A stretch of 64,000 bases of DNA from Kitasatospora sp. MMS16-BH015 (lineage in GTDB: Bacteria; Actinomycetota; Actinomycetes; Streptomycetales; Streptomycetaceae). The DNA is taken from positions 1 through 64,000 of the forward strand of contig NZ_CP025394.1 in the NCBI RefSeq assembly GCF_002943525.1. Reading direction: 5' to 3'. Under the pieces are notes generated by a model that did no database searches, was not told where the DNA came from, and saw only the letters and a program-made list of their open reading frames with translations. Positions within the stretch are counted from its first letter, which is position 1, and every line of letters begins with the position of its first letter. A program made the translations under genes and the position numbers. Shown one piece after another: positions 45,264 to 53,808 of this stretch.

Positions 45264-45755
45264 TCAGCCGCGGAAGACCTGGAGCTCGCGCACCGCGTCG
45301 TTGAAGTCCTTGCCGAGATAGGAGGCCGGGAGCGAGACGGTCTCCACCTTGTCGAGGGGAGACGTGAGCGTGGCCTTGGTGCAGTTGTTGTATCCCCACA
45401 TCGAGGAGACGTTGAGCGCCACGTCGATGTAGTTGACCAGGTGGTAGCCGGTGGCGTCGCAGCCGCCGGCATCGCCGTAGAACGTGTAGAGGACGCCGCC
45501 GCCGTAGTTGACGTCCGCGTACTCCTCCAGCAGGAGCGTCTGGCCGTCGCGGACGGCGGGCGCTGCGGAGCGGCCGTCCGTGCAGGACTCGCCGAGAGTG
45601 CGGGTCGGGCTGACCAGCACCGTGCAGTGGCGGGTGGCCGGCCGCTCGGCGGCGAGCGCGGTCGGGGTGGCGAGGGCGGCCGGGGCGGCGAGGACCGGGG
45701 CCAGCAGGGCCGGCAGGACGGCGGCGGTGAGGAGGGTGCGGGGCTTCAGGCGCAT
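45264..45755 (-). CDS. Secreted beta/gamma-crystallin or I36-inhibitor-like protein
   Basis: A 163-residue protein with the signal peptide LKPRTLLTAAVLPALLAPVL, then AAPAALATPTALAAE. The mature part has TLLLEEYADVNYGGGVLYTF and a later ALNVSSMWGYNNCTKATL, then FNDAVRELQVFRG. This is the E-x-x-x-Y-GG and VSS-W...N pattern seen in crystallin-fold and peptidase-inhibitor I36-type extracellular proteins. Four cysteines (HCTV, SCTD, GCDA, NCTK) suggest two disulfides. The family call is tentative. Confidence 0.65.
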   Translation of the reverse strand: MRLKPRTLLTAAVLPALLAPVLAAPAALATPTALAAERPATRHCTVLVSPTRTLGESCTDGRSAAPAVRDGQTLLLEEYADVNYGGGVLYTFYGDAGGCDATGYHLVNYIDVALNVSSMWGYNNCTKATLTSPLDKVETVSLPASYLGKDFNDAVRELQVFRG

Positions 45756-45973
45756 GAGGACTGTCTCCTGGTGAGGTGAGGGACTGTCACCATTGGATCC
45801 TGGGTGGGCGAACCATCGCGGGGTGCCGCGCCCGGGCCCGGATTAATCGCACCGGGGCGCTGACGGCCGATCGGGGTCGGCGGCGGGCCGTCCTGCGCGA
45901 GCCTCCGGGCCTGCGGTGGGGTCCCGGGGCTAGCGTCGTTCCTCGTCGATCCCGACGGCGAGAGGCTTCCGCG

Positions 45974-46735
45974 GTGAAGGTGACCGAGATCATCCCTGGT
46001 TCCCCGTGCTGGGCGCAGCTGAGCGTCCGTGACGTACCGGCGGCGCTTGACTTCTACGGCGGCCTGTTCGGCTGGCGGGGCGAGCCCGACCCGGATCCGC
46101 AGTTCGGCGGCTACACGATCTTCTCCTACGACGGTGCCGCGGCAGCGGCGGTGGCACCGCTGATGAACCCGCAGCAGCCGGTGATGTGGCTGCTCTCCAT
46201 CGCCACGGCGGACATCGAGGCGACCAGCGAGGCCGCCAAGGCCGCCGGCGCCACGCTCTGGATGGGGCCGATGGACGTGGCCGACCGGGGGAAGTGGGCC
46301 CTGCTCAACGACCCGACCGGGGCGCCGTTCGCGCTCTGGCAGGGCGGGTCCTTCGCGGGCTTCGGCGTGGTCAACGAGCCGAACTCCTTCGGCTGGGCCG
46401 ACCTCTCCACCCGGGACAAGGACGGCGCCACCGCGTTCTACGCCGGGGTGTTCGGTTGGCGGGTCTGGCCCGACGAGAACTACGCGATGGTGGGCCTGGG
46501 CGAGGACATGTTCGGCGGGGTGATGAAGCTCGACCCGTCCGTGCCGCCGGAGGTGCCCTCGCACTGGGCGCCGTACTTCCTGGTCGCGGACGTGGACGCC
46601 TCGGCGGCCACCGCGGCGCGGCTGGGCGGCGAGGTGCTGCACGGGCCGACCGACGTGCAGATGGAGAACGGGCCGCGGATCGCGGTGATCCGTGATCCGC
46701 AGGGCGGCACCTTCGGGATCTTCGCGCCGCGGTAG
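45974..46735 (+). CDS. VOC family protein with two glyoxalase-type modules
   Basis: A 253-residue protein, GTG 45974. Module 1 is PGSPCWAQLSVRDVPAALDF through WALLNDPTGAPFALWQGG. Module 2 is EPNSFGWADLSTRDKDGATA through IAVIRDPQGGTFGIFAPR. The YGGLFGW and YAGVFGW motifs mark the repeated beta-alpha-beta units. The layout is like 27-kDa antigen Cfp30B-type proteins. Probably cytoplasmic; substrate unknown. Confidence 0.88.
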   Translation: MKVTEIIPGSPCWAQLSVRDVPAALDFYGGLFGWRGEPDPDPQFGGYTIFSYDGAAAAAVAPLMNPQQPVMWLLSIATADIEATSEAAKAAGATLWMGPMDVADRGKWALLNDPTGAPFALWQGGSFAGFGVVNEPNSFGWADLSTRDKDGATAFYAGVFGWRVWPDENYAMVGLGEDMFGGVMKLDPSVPPEVPSHWAPYFLVADVDASAATAARLGGEVLHGPTDVQMENGPRIAVIRDPQGGTFGIFAPR

Positions 46736-46875
46736 GGCGGACGGGGTCTCGGGGCGGGACGAGGCCCCTGCTCGGGGTGGGGCTGCGGGGTGGGGCTGCG
46801 GGGCGGGCCGTGGAGGTGGAGCCTGGAGGGGACGACCCGGTGGCGTGGTCGCCGCCGGGTGGAGGAGGCAGCGCC

Positions 46876-47178
46876 ATGAAGTTCATCCAGATCATCGAGT
46901 ACCGGACCAGGCGGATCGACGAGTTCAACGAGCTGTTGGACGGCTGGGTCGAGCAGAACGCCGGTCACCGGCTGGCCTCGTGGGCCTTGCAGACCCGGGA
47001 CCGGGACGGCGAGGACGTGTACCTGAACATCGTCCAGTTCCCCTCGTACGAGCAGGCGATGGCCAACTCCGACCGGCCCGAGACGGCGGAGTTCGCCACC
47101 CGGGCGGCTGCGCTCTGCGACGGGCCACCGAAGTTCCGCAACCTCGACGTGCTGAACGTGCGCGACTTCCGAAGCTGA
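46876..47178 (+). CDS. Dimeric alpha/beta-barrel (ABM-like) protein
   Basis: A 100-residue protein. ATG 46876 has GGAGGAGG eight bases upstream. KFIQIIEYRTRRIDEFNELL and VYLNIVQFPSYEQAMANSDR are typical of small ferredoxin-like-fold proteins with an ABM- or EthD-like shape. It ends at a clear hairpin terminator. Function unknown. Confidence 0.75.
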   Translation: MKFIQIIEYRTRRIDEFNELLDGWVEQNAGHRLASWALQTRDRDGEDVYLNIVQFPSYEQAMANSDRPETAEFATRAAALCDGPPKFRNLDVLNVRDFRS

Positions 47179-47191
47179 GGCCCGGTCCACT

Positions 47192-47239
47192 CCCCGGCCC
47201 CGGGCTACCCCTTTCCGAGGGGTCGGCCCGGGGCCGGGG
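47192..47239. terminator. Bidirectional terminator hairpin
   Basis: Arms CCCCGGCCCCGGGC (47192-47205) and GCCCGGGGCCGGGG (47226-47239) pair perfectly. An inner ACCCCT...AGGGGT pair extends the stem. It lies between the convergent dimeric-barrel and TetR genes. Confidence 0.88.
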
Positions 47240-47244
47240 TGCGT

Positions 47245-47895
47245 TCAGCCGTGGGTGAGGGCGTGCACCTCGGCGGCGTAAAGCTCGGCCGGATCGAACT
47301 GCATGCCGGTGAAGTGGCCGGCGAGCTCGAGGGAGAGCAGGCCGTGCAGGCGGGTCCAGAAGGCCAGGGCGCGGCGGAGCTCGGCGGGTGGGGCGGGGTG
47401 CTCGCCGGCCCAGCTGCGGTGGTCGGCGAGGTGGCCGTCCAGCGGGGAGGGCGGGAACGGGGACGGGGTGGCGGCGGTGCAGGTGTCGAGGATGACGGTC
47501 ATCACCTCGACGGCGCTGCGGGTGACGTCCTCAGGGGCGTGGTAGCCGGGGACCGGGGTGCCGTAGATCAGGAAGTAGCGCTGGGGGTCTTCGAGGGCCC
47601 AGCGGCGGAGGGTGAGGGCCAGGTCCGCGAGATCGGCTCCGGCGGCGGCCCGGGCCTGGACGGTGTCGGCGAGGCTGCGGTAGGCGTCGCGGATCAGCTC
47701 GGTGATCAACTCGTCGCGGTTGGCGAAGTAGCGGTAGAGGGCCGGGCCGCTCATGCCGATCTGCTTGGCGACGGCGTTGAGGGAGAGGGCCGAGGCGCCG
47801 GCGGTGGTGATCTGCTCCCAGGCGTGCTTCTTGATCTCCTCGCGGACCTGGGCGCGGTACCGCTCCCGGGGCGTGTGCGCTTCCGTCTCAGCCAC
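47245..47895 (-). CDS. TetR family transcriptional regulator
   Basis: A 216-residue regulator. The N-terminal HTH is VREEIKKHAWEQITTAGASA, then LSLNAVAKQIGMSGPALYRY and FANRDELI. The C-terminal domain includes LRRWALEDPQRYFLIYGTPV, the WHG-type pattern. It is divergent from the quinone-reductase gene at 48061. Inverted copies of a 16-bp element lie in the gap, one over the reductase -10. Confidence 0.9.
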   Translation of the reverse strand: MAETEAHTPRERYRAQVREEIKKHAWEQITTAGASALSLNAVAKQIGMSGPALYRYFANRDELITELIRDAYRSLADTVQARAAAGADLADLALTLRRWALEDPQRYFLIYGTPVPGYHAPEDVTRSAVEVMTVILDTCTAATPSPFPPSPLDGHLADHRSWAGEHPAPPAELRRALAFWTRLHGLLSLELAGHFTGMQFDPAELYAAEVHALTHG

Positions 47896-47966
47896 GTCGG
47901 CCTCCGTCTCCCGGTCGTCCGCCGCCTGCTCGGCGGCGCGTGGTTTGGTGAGCAGCTGGGCGATTG

Positions 47967-48026
47967 GTTAGAGGCTATCACTTTTCTTCTTGACTCTCGC
48001 GCGACATGGCAGTTATAACTTCTAAC
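47967..48026. promoter_or_regulatory. Paired inverted operators and promoter of the quinone reductase
   Basis: GTTAGAGGCTATCACT (47967-47982) and its inverted relative AGTTATAACTTCTAAC (48011-48026) match at 12 of 16 positions after reversal. TTGACT (47990-47995), an 18-base spacer and TATAAC (48014-48019) form a good promoter. The right-hand operator covers the -10 and contains the perfect palindrome AGTTATAACT. Confidence 0.7.
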
Positions 48027-48060
48027 GACAGCAAGTATTCCTGCCGAAACGGAGACAGTC

Positions 48061-49092
48061 ATGTACAGCGGAGAGCTTCTCGAGGTCGTCCTGCCGGGTG
48101 TCGTCGCACCGGAGGGTCTGGAGTTGCGCCACGGCGCCGTCCCGACGCCCGGCCCCGGCCAGGTGGTCATCGCGATGGAGGCGAGCGGAGTCTCCTTCGC
48201 CGAGCAGCAGATGCGGCGCGGGCGCTACTACGACCAGCCGCCCTTCCCCTTCGTGCCCGGCTACGACCTGGTCGGCCGGGTCCACCGCACCGGCCCGGGC
48301 GTCGACCCCGCGCTCACCGGGCAGCGGATGGCCGCCCTGGTGAAGGTCGGTGGCTGGGCCAGCCACGTCCTGGTCGAGGCCGCCGACCTGGTGCCGGTGC
48401 CCGTCGGCCTCACCGCCGCCGAGGCCGAGACCGTGGTGGTCAACGGCATCACCGCCTGGCAGATGCTGCACCGGCAGGCCCGGGCCCGGAAGGGTCAGAC
48501 CGTCCTGGTGCACGGCGCGAGCGGCGGGGTCGGCTCGGTGCTGGCCCAGCTGGCCCGGGCCGCCGGAATCCGGGTGATCGGCACCGCCTCCGCCCGGCAC
48601 CACACGGCGCTGCGCGAGCTCGGCGTGCTGCCGGTCGACTACCGCGACGCCGATGTCCCGGCCCGGGTCCGCGAGCTCGCCCCCGGCGGGGTGGACGCGG
48701 TCTTCGACCACCTCGGTGGCCGCAGCGTGGTCGACTCCTGGCACCTGCTCGCCCCCGGCGGCACCCTGGTCGCCTACGGCAGCGCCTCCACCCGCGACGA
48801 CAGCGGCTCCAAGCAGTGGCCGGTGCTCAAGATCCTCGGCCGCACCCTGCTCTGGAACGCCCTGCCCAACGGCCGCCGCGCCGGCTTCTACAACATCTGG
48901 GCCGGCCGCGCGCTCGCCCGGGACAAGTTCCGCGCCCGCCTGCGCACCGACCTGACCCAGGTCTTCGACGCCCTCGGCAAGGGCGAGATCACCGCGCGGA
49001 TCGCCGCCCAGCTCCCGCTCGACCGGGCCGCCGAGGCGCTGCGCCTGGCCGAGTCCGGCACTACCACCGGCAAGATCGTCCTGGTGCCGTGA
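48061..49092 (+). CDS. Medium-chain NADPH:quinone-type oxidoreductase
   Basis: A 343-residue protein, ATG 48061, with an upstream GGAGA. The GroES-like domain has GVSFAEQQMRRGRYYDQPPF and FVPGYDLVGRVHRTGPGV. The Rossmann motif is QTVLVHGASGGVGSVLAQLA. The C-terminal part ends LRLAESGTTTGKIVLVP. There is no zinc-ligand cysteine cluster, as in quinone reductase-type MDR proteins. It is probably repressed by the divergent TetR and may reduce an electrophile or quinone. Confidence 0.9.
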   Translation: MYSGELLEVVLPGVVAPEGLELRHGAVPTPGPGQVVIAMEASGVSFAEQQMRRGRYYDQPPFPFVPGYDLVGRVHRTGPGVDPALTGQRMAALVKVGGWASHVLVEAADLVPVPVGLTAAEAETVVVNGITAWQMLHRQARARKGQTVLVHGASGGVGSVLAQLARAAGIRVIGTASARHHTALRELGVLPVDYRDADVPARVRELAPGGVDAVFDHLGGRSVVDSWHLLAPGGTLVAYGSASTRDDSGSKQWPVLKILGRTLLWNALPNGRRAGFYNIWAGRALARDKFRARLRTDLTQVFDALGKGEITARIAAQLPLDRAAEALRLAESGTTTGKIVLVP

Positions 49093-49170
49093 CACCCGCC
49101 CGGCCGTTGTCCGGGCGGGATGGTCTGCCCTTGAACCAATTCTCATCCACTCCGGCTACCGTCCCGCCCC

Positions 49171-49869
49171 ATGACGCCGAACCGCCATCCGGCCGCCCGG
49201 AACACCGCCCCGACCGGCTCCACCCTCCCGACCCGCCGGGCCGCGCTCGGCGCCCTGGCCGCCACCACCCTGCTGCTCGCCGGCTGCGGCCCGAAGAAGG
49301 ACCACCGTCAGGATCAGGTAGCGGCGGCAGTCAACGGGAGCACCACCCCGGCGGCCGACCTCACCGTCATGATCATCCGCCACGGCGAGAAGCCCGCTGG
49401 CTCCGAGCAGGGCCACGACGACAGCGGCAAGCCGAGCAACTCCTCCCTCACCGACCGGGGTTGGCAGCGGGCCGATGCCCTCCCCCGGCTCTTCACCCCG
49501 CAGCCGACCGCCGGCCTGCACACCCCGGCCAAGATCTACGCCGCCGCCGACAGCGGCCCGCACGCCGGCGCCCACCGGATGCGGCAGACCGTCACCCCAC
49601 TCGCCCACCGACTGGGGCTGACCGTCGACCTCGGGTACTCCGAGACGCAGGAGAGCGCCCTGGCCAAGGCCGTGGCGGCGCAGCCCGGCCCGGTCCTGAT
49701 CTGCTGGGAGCACAGCCGGATCCCGGCCATCGCCAGGGCCATCGCCCCTTCGGCCGGCGCACCGGCCGGCTGGCCGGACCGGTTCGACCTGGTCTGGGTG
49801 TTCACCCGCACCGGCGGCGTCTGGTCCTTCCACCAGCTCGACCAGCACCTGCTCCCCGGCGACGCCTGA
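49171..49869 (+). CDS. Histidine-phosphatase-like lipoprotein
   Basis: A 232-residue protein. The twin-Arg-like TRRAALGALAATTLLLAGC ends in a lipobox Cys at residue 39. The catalytic RHGE-type motif is at residues 70-73 (VMIIRHGEKPAG). DRGWQRADALPRLFTP, AHRMRQTVTPLAHRLG and the second-His region VLICWEHSRIPAIARAIAPS fit the phosphoglycerate-mutase/histidine phosphatase fold. Probably membrane anchored outside the cell; the substrate is unknown. Confidence 0.85.
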   Translation: MTPNRHPAARNTAPTGSTLPTRRAALGALAATTLLLAGCGPKKDHRQDQVAAAVNGSTTPAADLTVMIIRHGEKPAGSEQGHDDSGKPSNSSLTDRGWQRADALPRLFTPQPTAGLHTPAKIYAAADSGPHAGAHRMRQTVTPLAHRLGLTVDLGYSETQESALAKAVAAQPGPVLICWEHSRIPAIARAIAPSAGAPAGWPDRFDLVWVFTRTGGVWSFHQLDQHLLPGDA

Positions 49870-49899
49870 GCCGGGCCGCCCCCACCCGGGCCGCACGCC

Positions 49900-51687
49900 T
49901 CAGCGCAGCCGGAACACCGGGCCGCGCGGGGTGAACGGCAGCCCGGCGCCCTGCGGGATCAGGTAGGCGTGGTCGCGCCGGATCCGCAGGGTGTCGCACT
50001 CGGCGTCGGTGATGACCAGGATCGGGGCGGTCGGTGGGAAGTCCTCGGCGCGTTCCAGCAGGTCGACCCCGGGCTGGAGCACCGTGCCGCCCCGGCCTCG
50101 CACCCGGACCCGGCCGGCGATCTCGGTGGGCGGGAGGTAGCCGGCGTCGTGCGGGGCCGCGTCGCAGAAGACCACCCGGGCGGCCGGCACGTCCCGGGCG
50201 GCGGCGTAGGAGGCGATGGCACCGAGGGCCAGGCCGAGCAGGCGGCGGTCCATCGAGCCGGAGGTGTCGAGCACCACGCCGAAGGTGCAGCGGGCCTCCT
50301 CCTGCGGCGGGAAGTACCGCCCGGCGCGCGGGATCTCGGGGGTGGAGGCCTGCCGCCGGGACGGGCGGGCAAAGCTGCGCACCGCGACCGGGGACGGCAC
50401 GAACTCGTCGAACCAGCGGGCCAGTCGGGCGTCCCAGGGCACCGGCGGGTGAGCGAGCGCCCGGATCTCCTCGACCAACCCGGCCGGCAGCAGGCCGCGT
50501 TCGCGCTGGTGCAGGTCGAAGCCCTGCTGGATCCCGCGCCGGTAGAAGTCGTCCAGGTCGACGAAATCCCTGGCCGGGCCAAGGGGTTCGCCGAGCACGT
50601 CGGGCTTGCCCTTGCCGGCCATGGTGGCCAGGCGCCGGATCCGGCGCTGGTCCCGGACGATCCGGTCGTACACCTCCTCGGCCGAGAGTCCCTTCAACTC
50701 CGGGTCGTGCAGCAGCCCTTCGGGCATCTCGCCGACGTCCATCTCCACCAGCCAGCCGTTGATCACGTAGTCGGCCGCGACGTTGAACAGGTACGGGTCG
50801 CGTCCCCCGCACCGCTCCATGTGCCGCAGCGCGGCGTGCAGCATCTCGTGCGCGAGGATGAACCGCCACTCCTCCTCGCTGTACCGGCGCAGCGGGTTGA
50901 GGTAGATCTCCCCCGCCTCGGCGTTGACGGCGGCGATCGCGATGCCCTGGGCGCGGGCGAGTTCGGCGTCGGCGACCAGGGTGATGCCGGCGGCCAGGCC
51001 GCCGAGCAGCGGGTAGGAGGAGACGAACCAGTTGAGCGCGCGGGTCCACGGCCGTTCGGGGTGGCGGGCGCCGGTGAGTTCGTCGCGGCGGCCGCCCGCC
51101 AGGTCCATCGCGGCGGACATGGTGCGGGTGAGCGCGGAGGCGAAGGCGGTGGTCCAGTCCTCGGGGTGCAGGCCGCGCCAGGGGCGCAGGAGTTGGTCGG
51201 GTTCGGCGCCGTTGGTGCCGCTGACCTGCGGCAGGCCGTCGCGGCGCCAGCGGGCGGCGAGCTCCTCCTCGTCCCCGCCGACATGGGTGACCGGCAGCTC
51301 CACCGGGGCGCGGCCCATCGCGAAGGTGCTGAGGAAGCGGTTGACCACGTGGCAGCGGGCCGCCCGCAGATGGGGGTCGGGCTGACTTCGCGGGCCCTGC
51401 TCGGCGGGCAGGTGGCCGAAGCCCAGGTGCAGCAGGCTGTGGGCCAACACCCAGGCCCACTCGGCCGGTTCGGCCCGGCGCTTGGTGTTGACGTGGATCA
51501 TGCCGTTGGAGTCGGTGACGGCCCACCCGTCCGTCGTGGGCGGGTGGGCGCAGTCGGGGCTGCGGCAGATGGAGGCGTCCAGCGCGGCGAAGGCGGAGTT
51601 GCCGCGCAGCATGGCCAGCCCGGCGGTGAACGCCTCCAGCCCCGGGTCGGGCTGGTCCTTCTGCGCCTTGGCGCGCGCCTTGCTCAT
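49900..51687 (-). CDS. VWA-like and metallopeptidase-like protein (DUF2201 type), MoxR partner
   Basis: A 595-residue cytoplasmic protein. The N-terminal part has an HxxxH in VLAHSLLHLGFGHLPAE. A second, complete HExxH lies in FILAHEMLHAALRHMERCGG (zinc-peptidase-like). The C-terminal part is a VWA-like domain with the MIDAS-type start TFGVVLDTSGSMDRRLLGLA and PILVITDAECDTLRI. This two-part layout is that of DUF2201 proteins, which are encoded next to MoxR-type AAA ATPases, as here (31 bases downstream of one). They are proposed to act as ATPase-driven chaperone or metal-insertion systems (family inference). The client is unknown. Confidence 0.85.
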   Translation of the reverse strand: MSKARAKAQKDQPDPGLEAFTAGLAMLRGNSAFAALDASICRSPDCAHPPTTDGWAVTDSNGMIHVNTKRRAEPAEWAWVLAHSLLHLGFGHLPAEQGPRSQPDPHLRAARCHVVNRFLSTFAMGRAPVELPVTHVGGDEEELAARWRRDGLPQVSGTNGAEPDQLLRPWRGLHPEDWTTAFASALTRTMSAAMDLAGGRRDELTGARHPERPWTRALNWFVSSYPLLGGLAAGITLVADAELARAQGIAIAAVNAEAGEIYLNPLRRYSEEEWRFILAHEMLHAALRHMERCGGRDPYLFNVAADYVINGWLVEMDVGEMPEGLLHDPELKGLSAEEVYDRIVRDQRRIRRLATMAGKGKPDVLGEPLGPARDFVDLDDFYRRGIQQGFDLHQRERGLLPAGLVEEIRALAHPPVPWDARLARWFDEFVPSPVAVRSFARPSRRQASTPEIPRAGRYFPPQEEARCTFGVVLDTSGSMDRRLLGLALGAIASYAAARDVPAARVVFCDAAPHDAGYLPPTEIAGRVRVRGRGGTVLQPGVDLLERAEDFPPTAPILVITDAECDTLRIRRDHAYLIPQGAGLPFTPRGPVFRLR

Positions 51688-51718
51688 CGGGGGGCCTTGT
51701 TCGTCAGGTGAAGGTTCT

Positions 51719-52783
51719 TCATCGGCGGGCCTCGACCAGCCGGGGCATGTCGCGGGCGGCCTCGATCAGGAACCAGGAGGGCAGCAGCGGGTTGCCGTCC
51801 GCGCCGTCGGCGATCACCGTCTGAGCCACCTCGACCGAGATCTCGGCGAGTTGGACCAGCAGCGACTTGGCCCGGTAGGCCACCTTCCGCTGGCTGTCGG
51901 AGGCGTACTCCTTCTTGGCGGGCAGCTCCTTGACGAGTCGGCCCCGGAAGGAGTCGGCGAGGTAGTAGAGCAGATCGCGGTCCTCCAGCCGGTGCGGCCA
52001 TCGGGCGTCGCCCTTGAGGATGGAGTCCAGCCCGAAGGAGTTGCGGACGATCTTGGCGTAGCCGCAGAACGCCACCGCGTGCGGGGGCGTCAGCAGCCCG
52101 TGGGCCAGCACCTTGAGGGTCTCCTCCTCCAGCGTGGGCCCGAAGGAGTGCAGCGCGTCGGAGAGCATGTGCCAGGCGCGCGGCGTGGAGAACGGCTCCT
52201 CCGACTTCGGCGGCGCCGACCAGAGGTGGTCGGGCCGGTCGGTGAGGTAGTCCTGCACCCACGGGTGGATCCCGTGGCCCGCCGCCCAGCCGAGCCAGTC
52301 GGCGGCGCTGGCCCGCAGGTGCACGTGGACCAGCCGGTTCACCAGCGCCGAGGCCATCGGCCGGGCCAGCGCACCGTCGGTCGCCCGGTTGCCGGCGCCG
52401 ATCACGATGCTGCCGGCCGGCAGTTCGTACGAGCCGATCCGACGGTCGAGGATCAGGGAGTAGAAGGCCTTCTGCACATCCGGTGTGGCGGCGTTGAGTT
52501 CGTCCAGGAAGAGGCAGTACGGCTGCTCGCGGGCGATGCTCTCCGGCGGGCAGAACCGCGACCGCCCGTCCGGGGTGATCTGCGGGACGCCGACCAGGTC
52601 CTCCGGGGCCAGCTGGGTACCGATCAGACTCACGCACTCCAGCCCCAGCGATTCGGCGAACTCCCTGACCAGGGAGGACTTCCCGATCCCGGGCGCCCCC
52701 CAGAGGAAGACCGGCCGTACGGTGGCCAGCCCGAGCAGCAGTTCGGGGACTTGGGACGGAGAAACGGTGACGGCACCCTGCAC
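51719..52783 (-). CDS. MoxR-type AAA+ ATPase
   Basis: A 354-residue ATPase. I chose GTG 52783, preceded by AAGGA; longer frames upstream carry non-family sequence. Walker A is LWGAPGIGKSSLVREFAESL at about residues 28-47. Walker B is YCLFLDELNAATPDVQKAFY. Sensor 1 is SIVIGAGNRATDGALARPMA and the arginine region is NRLVHVHLRASAADWLGWAA. It is the first gene of a two-gene operon with the VWA/HExxH protein, the classic MoxR-VWA pairing. Confidence 0.9.
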   Translation of the reverse strand: MQGAVTVSPSQVPELLLGLATVRPVFLWGAPGIGKSSLVREFAESLGLECVSLIGTQLAPEDLVGVPQITPDGRSRFCPPESIAREQPYCLFLDELNAATPDVQKAFYSLILDRRIGSYELPAGSIVIGAGNRATDGALARPMASALVNRLVHVHLRASAADWLGWAAGHGIHPWVQDYLTDRPDHLWSAPPKSEEPFSTPRAWHMLSDALHSFGPTLEEETLKVLAHGLLTPPHAVAFCGYAKIVRNSFGLDSILKGDARWPHRLEDRDLLYYLADSFRGRLVKELPAKKEYASDSQRKVAYRAKSLLVQLAEISVEVAQTVIADGADGNPLLPSWFLIEAARDMPRLVEARR

Positions 52784-53038
52784 GGGGATCCTTCGCAACT
52801 GGGGTAGGTGATCTGTTCGCCGACCAGTCTCCGCACGCCCGCACCCGGGCGCATCCGGTTTTCGGACGCAACGGCGGAGGAGCGACAGCTGCCCGGTTCC
52901 CGATGATCCGTCACATCTGCGTGCCGACGGGGACGCTGTGGGCAATCACGGGTGGACCACGGGCGAACGAGACGACAGCAATCCCGCCGATCTCCGTTAT
53001 CGCCTGGACGAACCGCGCCGCGTGACCATACTGGCAGG

Positions 53039-53392
53039 ATGTGCTTTCGAGGTGGGACTCCGAACCGGCATCACGTCTGCTTGCCCTGCCGCTCCTCGTA
53101 CCTGAAACACGGGCCCCGGGTCGGCAACTGCCCCCAGTGCGGTGACCAGTTGATCGACGCGGGCCGGGATCTCGCGGCGCCGAAGCGGAGCGACGCGGCC
53201 GGCTGGCAGGCGTTGACGGCCCTGCTGCGGGCCCGCCGCCTGCTGCCCCTCCAGCACGAACCGCCCTTCACCGGGCGGCCGCTCAGCTATGCCTTCAACC
53301 ATCCACGGGACCGCAGCCCCCGGCTCGACGACCGCTCGCCGAGTCGCCATCGCGATCTCGCCGTTCACTCCTGGCTTCGAACCCGTGGGTGA
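53039..53392 (+). CDS. Zinc-ribbon-like small protein, streptomycete-specific
   Basis: A 117-residue protein, ATG 53039. MCFRGGTPNRHHVCLPCRSS and VGNCPQCGDQLIDAGRDLAA give two CxxC pairs (CLPC, CPQC) for one zinc site. They are followed by APKRSDAAGWQALTALLRAR, the family-typical helix. The C-terminus after about residue 90 is basic and low-complexity. It may be translated into the overlapping SnoaL-like gene, whose GTG lies eight bases before this stop. Confidence 0.75.
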   Translation: MCFRGGTPNRHHVCLPCRSSYLKHGPRVGNCPQCGDQLIDAGRDLAAPKRSDAAGWQALTALLRARRLLPLQHEPPFTGRPLSYAFNHPRDRSPRLDDRSPSRHRDLAVHSWLRTRG

Positions 53393-53801
53393 CCCGGCCG
53401 AGGCCGTCAGCCGGCGCAATGCCGAGGTCGTCCGCCGCTACCTCCGGGTCTTCGAGACCAAGGAGGTCGCCGAGTTCGAGGAACTCGTCGCCGAGGACGT
53501 CCTCGTGCACGGCGCGGGCATCCATGCCCGCGGGCGGCACTACCCCGAGGGGGCGGTGCTGACACCGGGATTGTCCGACTGCCGGGTCCGGGTGGACGAC
53601 CTGTTCGCCGCCGGCGACCGGGTGACCGTCGCCTTCACCCTCACCTACACCCAGGACCGCACCGGCCGCGACCTCACCATGACCGGGGTCAAGTCCTACC
53701 GGCTCCGGGACGGGAGGATCGTCGAGTTCTGGGGCGAGACCGACCTGTACGGCCTGCTCCGCCAGGCCGGGCTCGTACCCGAGCAGATCCCGCCGCTCTG
53801 A
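53385..53801 (+). CDS. SnoaL-like polyketide-cyclase-fold protein
   Basis: A 138-residue protein. GTG 53385 overlaps the stop of the zinc-ribbon gene by eight bases, indicating coupling; an ATG at 53289 would give a long overlap. RRNAEVVRRYLRVFETKEVA, EFEELVAEDVLVHGAGIHAR and LTMTGVKSYRLRDGRIVEFW are the SnoaL/NTF2-fold signatures (ester cyclase type). Its role is unknown outside a biosynthetic cluster. Confidence 0.8.
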   Translation: MGDPAEAVSRRNAEVVRRYLRVFETKEVAEFEELVAEDVLVHGAGIHARGRHYPEGAVLTPGLSDCRVRVDDLFAAGDRVTVAFTLTYTQDRTGRDLTMTGVKSYRLRDGRIVEFWGETDLYGLLRQAGLVPEQIPPL

Positions 53802-53808
53802 CGGTCCG

